A stretch of DNA of 28,065 nucleotides from a virus. The notes below the pieces were generated by a model, which searched no databases, was not told where the DNA came from, and saw only the letters and a list, made by a program, of their open reading frames with translations. Both the position numbers and the translations under genes were made by a program. The stretch lies in IMG/VR virus record IMGVR_UViG_3300042563_000332, positions 1 to 28,065 of that record; one strand, given 5' to 3'. This document shows positions 16,162-22,782 of the stretch, piece after piece (position 1 is the first letter of the stretch; each line of letters begins with the position of its first letter).

Positions 16162-16953
16162 ATGGAATATTATTCAATATTAGGCATAGACAATAAATCT
16201 TCTCAAGAAGATATCAAAAAAGCCTATAAAAAATTAGCTATGAAATATCATCCTGACCGAAATAACGGAGATGATGTTCAATTCAAAAAAATCCAAGAAG
16301 CATATGATACATTGGGCGACCCAATAAAAAGACAACAGTACGATAACCCATCTAGAAATCAGCAGCAATTTGGGTTTAATATGAATTCCGCTGAATTTGA
16401 TACTATCTTTAGTCAGTTTTTCGGAGGTAGACAACACAACTATGCCCATAATCAAAAACAAACATTTAAAACTCAAGTTAGTGTGTCATTAGTAGATGCT
16501 TTTAAAGGATCTACACATGTTTTGCAGTTGTCTACTCATTCTGGTAGTAAAATAATAAATATTAATGTACCTCCAGGAATTGAAACCGGAGATTCTATTA
16601 GATATGACGATGTAATAGAAAATGCAATATTGTTAGTGCAATTTGTTGTTTTACCTGATTTGAGATTTGACAGAAAAGGAAATGATTTGTACTCTCACTA
16701 TTCCATTTCTATATTAGATTTAATAGTTGGTACTAAGTTTAAGTTTACAACAATAGATCAACGAATTCTAGAAGTTAAAATAAATCCCAAAACACAACCT
16801 TATATGCAACTTAAAATACCCAAAGCAGGTATGCCCGATAAAAAAAATGGATACGGAGACCAATTTATCTTGCTAAAACCTTATATGCCTGATAATATAA
16901 GTCATGAAATAACTACAGCTATTAACGATCATTTAGAAAGAACAACCAAATAA
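16162..16953 (+). CDS. dnaJ: DnaJ/CbpA-type co-chaperone
   Basis: A 263-residue J-protein. Residues 1-62 are a J domain with the HPD motif (30-32) that stimulates DnaK ATPase. A short linker (about 65-95) is Asn/Gln/Phe-rich rather than the usual Gly/Phe. The rest matches the substrate-binding C-terminal part ([53 protein letters not shown]). The CxxCxGxG zinc region of classic DnaJ is absent, so it is the CbpA/type II form. It probably recruits host DnaK to phage proteins. No ribosome binding site; the mRNA appears leaderless. ClpA follows after 17 bases. Confidence 0.92.
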   Translation: MEYYSILGIDNKSSQEDIKKAYKKLAMKYHPDRNNGDDVQFKKIQEAYDTLGDPIKRQQYDNPSRNQQQFGFNMNSAEFDTIFSQFFGGRQHNYAHNQKQTFKTQVSVSLVDAFKGSTHVLQLSTHSGSKIININVPPGIETGDSIRYDDVIENAILLVQFVVLPDLRFDRKGNDLYSHYSISILDLIVGTKFKFTTIDQRILEVKINPKTQPYMQLKIPKAGMPDKKNGYGDQFILLKPYMPDNISHEITTAINDHLERTTK

Positions 16954-16970
16954 ATCAAAAGGAGTAAAAG

Positions 16971-19250
16971 TTGAACACCAGTCCCGAAATTGAAAGTATC
17001 ATTGAACAGGCAATAGAACAAGCAAAATCCCGCAAACACGAGTATGTAACACTAGAGCATTTATTGCTTGCATTAGTTATTCATCCTCCCTTTAAAAAAT
17101 GTTTAAACTCTTTTGGAATAGACACAGGATTGATGACTGATGAGATAAGTTCTTACTTAGATGGATTACATTCTATTGAATCTGTTGAACTTAATGTTAC
17201 TCCCAAAAGAACGAATACATTAGAACGAGCAATGAATCGTAGTGTTACCCAAGTTCTTTTTACTAATAGAAAACAAGTAACTACTATTGATTTGTATCTT
17301 AGTTTAACTTCTGAAAACAACTCACATGCCCATTACTTTTTGTTAAAGTATGGTGTATTTAGAAATGAGTTTGCGCAGCACTGGCAAAAGAATTATAAAG
17401 GTGGCGACTACACTACTTCTTTAACATCTAATCAAGCTGATGATATTTTGGAAGAGTTTACTATTAATCTTACTCAATTAGCAAGAGAAAATAAACTAGA
17501 ACCAGTTATCGGTAGATCAAAAGAAATAGATGACATTGTAAATGTGTTAGCTAAAAGATTTAAAGCTAATGTACTTATGGTAGGTGATCCAGGTGTAGGT
17601 AAAACTGCAATTGCTGAAGGTATAGCAAACGCTATTATTAGTGGGGATATTCCCGAGTTTCTAGAAGGATTTGAATTGTATTCTCTTGAAATAGGTAGTT
17701 TACTTGCTGGTTCTAGATATCGCGGTGATTTTGAAGAAAAAGTAAAAACTGTGTTAGAAGCATTGGCAACTAAGAAAAATGCTATCTTGTTTATTGATGA
17801 AGCACATACCATGCAAGCAGGCGGCACAAGTAACGGATCAGTTGACTTTGCTAATATGATTAAACCAGCTATTACTAAAGGTAACTTAAAAGTTATAGCA
17901 TCAACAACTTGGGAAGAGTTTTACGAATCTTTTGAGAAAGATCGTGCTTTGATGCGCAGGTTCTACAAAATTTCAATTGATGAACCATCACATGATTCTA
18001 CTATTAGAATCTTAAATGGATTGTCAGCAAGATTAAACGATTTTCACTCTGTAGATATTACAGAAGAAGCTATTAAAGCAGCAGTAGAAAGTGCTGATCG
18101 TTATATTCATGATCGCAAAAATCCCGACAAAGCAATTGACTTGCTAGATGCTGCGTGTGCCAAGCAACGAGTCTTAGGCAACAAAGAAGCTAAAATAACT
18201 AAAGAGCTTATTCATGAACAAGTAGAAAAATATACAGGGGTTCCTGCTGACAAGCTTTCAAACAACAACTATGAACGCATTAATAATTTGGACGCGGGCA
18301 TTAAATCAAAACTATACGGTCAAGATGACACAGTTGATAAGGTTCTTGAGCGAGTGTATGTATCATTTGCAGGCATTGGTAATGAAACTAAGCCCATTGC
18401 AAGCTTTTTGTTCTTAGGCCCGACAGGTACTGGTAAAACTGAATTGGCTAAACTCTTAAGTAAGAATCTAGAAATGCCATTGCTCAAATACGACATGAGC
18501 GAATACAGTGAAAAGCATTCAGTATCATCATTGATCGGACCTCCTCCGGGATATGTTGGTTTCGGTGATAGTCAGGTTCAGGGAGGAAGACTTATCTCTG
18601 ATCTAAGCAAGAATCCACATGCTATCATGTTGTTTGACGAAGTTGAAAAAGCACATCCAGATATTTTTAATATCTTTTTGCAAATTCTTGACGAAGGTAC
18701 GATCACTGGGTCTAATGGTAAGAAAGTTAGTTGTAAGAACACTGTTATTATCTTGACTTCTAACCTAGGTTCGGCTGATAGCGAAAAGAACGCCATTGGA
18801 TTTGGTACACAAGAAAAAACTGGTGAAGATGATAAAGCACTTAAAGACTTTTTTAAGCCAGAGTTTAGAAACAGATTAGACATGGTTTGCAAGTTTAAAA
18901 AGCTTGATATGCTTTCTATTAAAAAGATTGTTATTAAGTTTACTGAAGATGTTAAAAAGAGCTTGTTGGAAAAACACAACATTACTCTTAACTTGAGCGA
19001 ACCGGTTATTGAATATCTAGCTGATAAAGGTTATGATAACAAAATGGGAGCAAGACCCCTGGCTCGTAAGATTGATGAAATGATCAGAGTACCCTTGAGT
19101 AAAAAGATTTTGTTTGAACGCATTAAAGATTCAAACATCATGGCTATCATTGAAAATGATGAAATTGTGTTTAATGTGACCAACAAAGTAACAGCTAAAC
19201 TTAATGATCAAGGTATTATAGAGGTTAGTAGTGAACATAACCCTGACTGA
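16971..19250 (+). CDS. clpA: ClpA-type AAA+ unfoldase
   Basis: 759 residues, matching E. coli ClpA in length (758). A Clp N-domain (1-145) precedes AAA domain 1 (Walker A GDPGVGKTAIAEG near 205, Walker B AILFIDEAHT) and domain 2 (Walker A GPTGTGKTELAK near 485, Walker B IMLFDEVEKAHPDIF, sensor-2 GARPLARKIDEMI). There is no long coiled-coil middle domain, so it is not ClpB. The loop NAIGFGTQEK, just before FFKPEFRNRLD, carries IGF where ClpA/ClpX have the IGL/IGF tripeptide that docks on ClpP. The phage protein may therefore steer host ClpP. TTG start behind AAAAGGAG, same operon as dnaJ. Confidence 0.93.
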   Translation: MNTSPEIESIIEQAIEQAKSRKHEYVTLEHLLLALVIHPPFKKCLNSFGIDTGLMTDEISSYLDGLHSIESVELNVTPKRTNTLERAMNRSVTQVLFTNRKQVTTIDLYLSLTSENNSHAHYFLLKYGVFRNEFAQHWQKNYKGGDYTTSLTSNQADDILEEFTINLTQLARENKLEPVIGRSKEIDDIVNVLAKRFKANVLMVGDPGVGKTAIAEGIANAIISGDIPEFLEGFELYSLEIGSLLAGSRYRGDFEEKVKTVLEALATKKNAILFIDEAHTMQAGGTSNGSVDFANMIKPAITKGNLKVIASTTWEEFYESFEKDRALMRRFYKISIDEPSHDSTIRILNGLSARLNDFHSVDITEEAIKAAVESADRYIHDRKNPDKAIDLLDAACAKQRVLGNKEAKITKELIHEQVEKYTGVPADKLSNNNYERINNLDAGIKSKLYGQDDTVDKVLERVYVSFAGIGNETKPIASFLFLGPTGTGKTELAKLLSKNLEMPLLKYDMSEYSEKHSVSSLIGPPPGYVGFGDSQVQGGRLISDLSKNPHAIMLFDEVEKAHPDIFNIFLQILDEGTITGSNGKKVSCKNTVIILTSNLGSADSEKNAIGFGTQEKTGEDDKALKDFFKPEFRNRLDMVCKFKKLDMLSIKKIVIKFTEDVKKSLLEKHNITLNLSEPVIEYLADKGYDNKMGARPLARKIDEMIRVPLSKKILFERIKDSNIMAIIENDEIVFNVTNKVTAKLNDQGIIEVSSEHNPD

Positions 19251-19911
19251 GCGTAATAAGCTTTTTTATAATAAGTTTTGTTATCGTGTGATTTTAAAGT
19301 ACCTTGGTGTTAGATTTGTTTCTAACACTAGGGACTTGGATCATTTTAAACGAAAGATCAGCATGGCACGAAAAAATAATTCAACTGCTTGGTATAAGGT
19401 ACCAGTACCTAAGCTAACTCAACTAAACTTAGATGTATGTGAAAAGCTAATAGGGTTTTATAATAACTATTCATGTAATAAAGAAGTTACTTTTTTACAT
19501 GATCATTTAGCATTATCTGTTTATACTTCTAATATAGATATTTTAAAAGAGTTGTATCAAATTGATAACAACATAGAAATAATTCAAGCATTACCGGCTC
19601 CGCCTGCAATAATGTATTTTGCAAAAGACCCCTCTTTTAAGTTTAGAGTATACTTAAAAGGTATCAGAGTAAATGAAACTTTGATATCGGATTTAAGAGA
19701 CTTTAGCAAAAGATATGAGTATTCACTAGATATACAATTATGTGGCGCATTAAAAGATTATGTTAATAGTAATCGTTGGGGTATAAGGTATCGTAAATAT
19801 TTGACTAACAATTACTTTATTAACTACAATGACCCTAGTACACTAACATTAATGCACTTACTTTTTAACGAATGCTTGGGTAAAAATTATAAGTTAGAAA
19901 AACGTCCTTAA
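19231..19911 (+). CDS. Unknown protein (226 aa) overlapping clpA
   Basis: A GTG start behind AGAGGTT lies 20 bases inside the end of clpA, so translation is probably coupled. The protein is Asn/Lys/Tyr-rich: a basic N-terminus (NKLFYNKFCYRVILKYLGVR, KRKISMARKNN), a middle part with LHDHLALSVYTSNIDILKEL, and a C-terminal part with NRWGIRYRKYLTNNYFINY. I do not recognise it with confidence; similar small basic proteins of unknown function occur in marine T4-like phages. It could be an adaptor for the unfoldase or a nucleic-acid-binding protein; neither is shown. Confidence 0.6.
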   Translation: MNITLTERNKLFYNKFCYRVILKYLGVRFVSNTRDLDHFKRKISMARKNNSTAWYKVPVPKLTQLNLDVCEKLIGFYNNYSCNKEVTFLHDHLALSVYTSNIDILKELYQIDNNIEIIQALPAPPAIMYFAKDPSFKFRVYLKGIRVNETLISDLRDFSKRYEYSLDIQLCGALKDYVNSNRWGIRYRKYLTNNYFINYNDPSTLTLMHLLFNECLGKNYKLEKRP

Positions 19912-19913
19912 GA

Positions 19914-19944
19914 GATAAATACTCTATATATTTATAGGGTATTT
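19914..19944 (+). promoter_or_regulatory. Late promoter overlapping an SD-sequestering hairpin
   Basis: GATAAATA (19914-19921) overlaps the 5' arm of a 12-bp hairpin, AAATACTCTATA (19917-19928) with TATAGGGTATTT (19933-19944), one G-T pair and a TATT loop. The 3' arm holds the GGG that would serve as ribosome binding site two bases before the ATG. Readthrough RNA from clpA would fold and hide it. RNA started at the late box (about 19927) would lack nearly all of the 5' arm. Confidence 0.7.
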
Positions 19945-19946
19945 AC

Positions 19947-20108
19947 ATGGCTAAAATCGTAGAAGAAATCATCGTAATCAAGCTAAGCAAATTAGTAAAA
20001 GACGATGTTACTCAGGGTATTGTAACTAATGATTTACAAGCGGCGCTAGAACAAGTTGCTCAAGAGTTGGTAGGTGATAGTGTGATAGTTGAGGTTGAAA
20101 AAGCCTAA
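19947..20108 (+). CDS. Small conserved phage protein (53 aa)
   Basis: ATG to TAA encodes MAKIVEEIIVIKLSKLVKDD and then a helix-strand end (NDLQAALEQVAQELVGDSVI, VEVEKA). The composition, the strand-helix-strand pattern and the one-base overlap with the next ATG (TAATG) support a real gene. I recognise the type from T4-like cyanophages as a short protein of unknown function. The start lies within the hairpin-controlled region, indicating tight late control. It probably forms a functional pair with the 122-residue structural-type protein that follows. Confidence 0.68.
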   Translation: MAKIVEEIIVIKLSKLVKDDVTQGIVTNDLQAALEQVAQELVGDSVIVEVEKA

Positions 20109-20476
20109 TGTCACAAACTTCTACACTCATTCTATTACCGCAAACTACATACGACGGTGGCGGAACCGCTAATGTGTATACTGTTACTGGTAATGCTCAA
20201 CCCGCCGCTGCTTATTATTTGGGTAATCAAGACTTGCAAACTATAACTTATAGTTTTACAAATGTCACTGGTAACTTAGAAATTGAAGCTACTCTTGCTA
20301 CTGAACCGGGATCAGGTGATTGGTTCAAGGTTTATGAAGTAGAAGCTGATAACAATTCCAACACAAACAGTACAATAAACGCATATCAAAATATTACTGG
20401 AAATTTTGTGTATATGAGAGCAAAGATAAAAGACTTTGCTAACGGCGTTGTACAATATGTTAAAATTTCTTATTAA
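20108..20476 (+). CDS. Putative virion decoration/structural protein (122 aa)
   Basis: An all-beta protein rich in Thr, Asn, Gly and Tyr (STLILLPQTTYDGGGTANVY, QTITYSFTNVTGNLEIEATL, FVYMRAKIKDFANGVVQYVK). No signal, enzyme or helix-rich motif. The single compact beta-sandwich-like domain and the late promoter fit a surface protein of head or tail, as I recall for similar cyanophage proteins. Its start overlaps the previous stop, and the next gene follows eight bases on. Confidence 0.55.
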   Translation: MSQTSTLILLPQTTYDGGGTANVYTVTGNAQPAAAYYLGNQDLQTITYSFTNVTGNLEIEATLATEPGSGDWFKVYEVEADNNSNTNSTINAYQNITGNFVYMRAKIKDFANGVVQYVKISY

Positions 20477-20484
20477 GGACTAAC

Positions 20485-21753
20485 ATGAAAAAGATCGTAG
20501 TACTTCCAGGTGGCTATCACCCGTATCATGCAGGACATTATTCGCTGTTTAAAGCAGCAGAAGAAAAGTTTCCTGATGCTGATGTATACTTAGCAGCTAC
20601 TAACGATACCAAAACTCGTCCGTTCCCTTTTGAAATTAAAAAGAAACTAGCACAATTAGCTGGAGTTAATCCTGATCAATTTGTTCAAGTAAAAAGTCCT
20701 TTCAAAGCTGAAGAAATTACTCAAAAATATAATCCTGAACAAGATGTATTAATATTTGTTAGAAGCGAAAAAGATAGAGACGAACAGCCTAAGCCCGGTG
20801 GTACTAAAAAAGATGGATCACCTTCATACTTTCAACCATATGATCCCGATAATTTAGAATCTTTTAATAAACATGCTTACATGGAATACTTACCGACTAT
20901 TGAGTTTGGACCCGGTATTAAAAGCGCGACAGAAATAAGAAACGCTTGGCCTAACTTAAACGAAAGACAAAAATTAGCAATGGTAATGAGTTTATACCCT
21001 AGAACACAACAAAACAAAAAGCTGGCTGATGTAGCAGTAAAAATGTTAGATGCCGGTATTATTGGTGATCAAGTAAATGAAGAAGGTGTAGCGGAGGGCT
21101 GGAAAGACGTTGTAGCAGGGGGTGCTTTAGCATTAGCATCATTGGGAGCTAATGCTCAAACTTCTGATATGGATAACATACAACAGTATACGCAACTAAC
21201 TAAACAGTATTATGAAGCATTGGTTGATCGCGCAGAGAATGAAGACGGTTTTGTTTTAGATAGAAGAGACTTAAATCGTATTAAAGCAAAAGCACAAGAT
21301 ATGGCCGCTGCAAAAGTAGCCAAACAGAAACAGAGTAATACACAGAATAATAATTCATCAAGTAATAGTTTTCCAAGTCAGGGAAGCGAAAGAAGAGTGG
21401 CTAGTGATAGAGATCAGTTTGAGTCAATGGATGTTGAAGAAGCAACTCTTATTAACGATCCAGAACAAGGTCATTTGATTGTACCAGACGGCGGTATGGG
21501 TACTTGGGATGAACAATCACTTTTATCTAACTTAACAAGAAAGTTTTCTAGTATGGTAGAAATGATCAAAGAAAAAAGATACAGCAATTTGTATCATTCA
21601 CTGTACGAAGCTGGTGTAGTAGAAAACATGTTAAAAGCATTAGTTGAATATGAAAACTTTAAAACCAAGCAAGGTAACAGACCTATAGCTAAAAATCGTT
21701 CTATTGATATAAGTCAAGTTAACGAATCTACAGATTATATCTCAGAAAAATAA
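20485..21753 (+). CDS. Nucleotidyltransferase fused to an internal-protein-like tail
   Basis: Residues 1-196 form a cytidylyltransferase-like Rossmann domain: PGGYHPYHAGHYSLF with HxGH at 15-18, VYLAATNDTKTRPFPFEIKK, and IKSATEIRNAWP corresponding to the ISSTxxR motif. Such enzymes join a nucleotide to a phosphorylated partner (NMN, pantetheine or an alcohol phosphate); the substrate here is unknown. At 197-204 come two hydrophobic-x-Glu sites (VNE, VAE), then a hydrophobic segment (VVAGGALALASLGANA, 209-224), a helical part, an Asn/Ser linker and a C-terminal helix domain ending VNESTDYISEK. ATG behind TAAGGA. The fusion is the odd part; the enzyme family is fairly sure. Confidence 0.8.
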   Translation: MKKIVVLPGGYHPYHAGHYSLFKAAEEKFPDADVYLAATNDTKTRPFPFEIKKKLAQLAGVNPDQFVQVKSPFKAEEITQKYNPEQDVLIFVRSEKDRDEQPKPGGTKKDGSPSYFQPYDPDNLESFNKHAYMEYLPTIEFGPGIKSATEIRNAWPNLNERQKLAMVMSLYPRTQQNKKLADVAVKMLDAGIIGDQVNEEGVAEGWKDVVAGGALALASLGANAQTSDMDNIQQYTQLTKQYYEALVDRAENEDGFVLDRRDLNRIKAKAQDMAAAKVAKQKQSNTQNNNSSSNSFPSQGSERRVASDRDQFESMDVEEATLINDPEQGHLIVPDGGMGTWDEQSLLSNLTRKFSSMVEMIKEKRYSNLYHSLYEAGVVENMLKALVEYENFKTKQGNRPIAKNRSIDISQVNESTDYISEK

Positions 21754-21760
21754 TTTGATG

Positions 21761-21801
21761 TCCTCTTCAGATAGTAAATAATATTACTTATTTGAAGAGG
21801 A
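21761..21801 (+). promoter_or_regulatory. Long SD-sequestering hairpin with embedded late-promoter-like box
   Basis: TCCTCTTCA (21761-21769) pairs perfectly with TGAAGAGGA (21793-21801). Pairing continues as G-T, A-T, T-A and, after one bulged base, AGTAA (21773-21777) with TTACT (21784-21788). The 3' arm is the ribosome binding site (GAAGAGGA) of the glycosyltransferase gene. AGTAAATA at 21773-21780 is one mismatch from the late consensus. A start near 21786 would remove the 5' arm. There is no T tract, so it is not a terminator. Confidence 0.75.
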
Positions 21802-21805
21802 TAAC

Positions 21806-22699
21806 ATGGCAAAACGTAAAACAAATCAAGACAAAGCTATTCCAGTAGAAGCAGTTCAGGAACTAGCTGATAAAGCACCACAAGCAGCAAGCATCGGCGG
21901 CACTGAAGCTCCCGCACAAAATCAAGTTCAAGTCAATGTAGATTTTTTAAGAACTACAAGAGCACATTTGGCAATGCCCTGCTACGGTGGCATGTTAACA
22001 GAATCTACATTCATGAGTTATATCAAGTGGGCTAACACTGCTAGACAGTTAGGCATTGACTGGACTCTTGAGACAATGGTAAACGAGTCGCTAATTAGCA
22101 GAGCTAGAAATACACTGACTGCCAAGTTCTTAGAAATGCCTGAATCATCTCACTTGATGTTTATTGACGCTGATATTGGTTGGGAGCCATGGCATCTACT
22201 GGTTCTATTAAACAGAGATGTAGATGTAATCGGTGGACTTTACCCGATGAAAACTATGCCAATTAAATGGGTAGTAAACGGGTTTGATGGAGCAGAAGAA
22301 GGCGCCGATGGTTTACAAGAAGTAAGTAAAGCAGGTACTGGATTTTTATTAACCAAGAAGCATGTATTTGAAAAAATGAACGGACATCCTGCTGTGAAGC
22401 AGTATAAGAATGATATTGGTCTTGACCCTAAATATGACAAGTACTTGAAAACTTACTTTGACACAGCAGTAAGGCAAAACAGATATTATTCAGAAGACTG
22501 GACTATGTGTGAAAATTGGCGTGATCTAGGTGGTAGAATTTGGGTTGACAAACGAGTTTTGTTAAGACACACAGGTACTTATACCTTCTGCCAGGAAAAT
22601 CAAGACCATTTGTTGAATACTATTGGACCTATGTATCTAGAAGCACAAAAAGCTAAAGGAATGAAACTGGTAGATCAAGCAGGAAATGAAGTAAAATAA
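21806..22699 (+). CDS. GT-A glycosyltransferase
   Basis: A 297-residue protein. After a disordered N-terminal 40 residues it carries a GT-A nucleotide-sugar fold: SLISRARNTLTAKFLEM, then SSHLMFIDADIGWEPWHLLV with the DxD metal/nucleotide motif in DAD, DVDVIGGLYPMKTMPIKWVV, an acceptor-side segment with SKAGTGFLLTKKHVFEKM, and YSEDWTMCENWRDLGGRIWV near the end. This matches glycosyltransferases common in marine T4-like phages. The target (phage DNA base, virion protein or host glycan) is unknown; phages here may use it on Thr-rich fibres, which is speculation. Strong ribosome binding site, but inside the hairpin described upstream. A terminator follows after about 20 bases. Confidence 0.85.
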   Translation: MAKRKTNQDKAIPVEAVQELADKAPQAASIGGTEAPAQNQVQVNVDFLRTTRAHLAMPCYGGMLTESTFMSYIKWANTARQLGIDWTLETMVNESLISRARNTLTAKFLEMPESSHLMFIDADIGWEPWHLLVLLNRDVDVIGGLYPMKTMPIKWVVNGFDGAEEGADGLQEVSKAGTGFLLTKKHVFEKMNGHPAVKQYKNDIGLDPKYDKYLKTYFDTAVRQNRYYSEDWTMCENWRDLGGRIWVDKRVLLRHTGTYTFCQENQDHLLNTIGPMYLEAQKAKGMKLVDQAGNEVK

Positions 22700-22718
22700 T
22701 AATATTTTGACATAAAAA

Positions 22719-22738
22719 GGGGCTTAGGCCCCTTTTTT
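22719..22738 (+). terminator. Rho-independent terminator
   Basis: GGGGC / GCCCC stem with a TTAG loop, extended by A-T pairs, and a T run (22733-22738). Nearly the same stem sequence as the two-way terminator at 14012. Ends the structural/glycosyltransferase block. Confidence 0.92.
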
Positions 22739-22762
22739 ATTGTTCTATAAATTTACAGATTT

Positions 22763-22770
22763 GATAAATA
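22763..22770 (+). promoter_or_regulatory. T4-type late promoter box (GATAAATA)
   Basis: Exact GATAAATA directly behind the terminator and 12 bases before the first ATG of the next gene. It likely drives the whole cassette to at least 26.6 kb. A start near 22776 leaves about 7 bases to ATG 22783 or 19 to ATG 22795. Confidence 0.65.
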
Positions 22771-22782
22771 TACATATCACTT

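Noticed and set aside
16554-16561. AATAAATA inside dnaJ
   Set aside because: Mid-gene, with no gene start downstream within a useful distance; expected by chance in AT-rich sequence.
16971-19250. ClpB disaggregase
   Set aside because: Two AAA domains are present, but the long coiled-coil middle domain is missing and the ClpP-docking IGF loop is present, so ClpA fits better.
19929-19936. Perfect TATAAATA late box on the minus strand
   Set aside because: It is the loop and arm of the hairpin ahead of the 53-residue gene. No minus-strand gene follows, so chance or minor antisense RNA is more likely.
22707-22738. TTGACA promoter
   Set aside because: No -10 box lies at the right distance; the following bases form a terminator.
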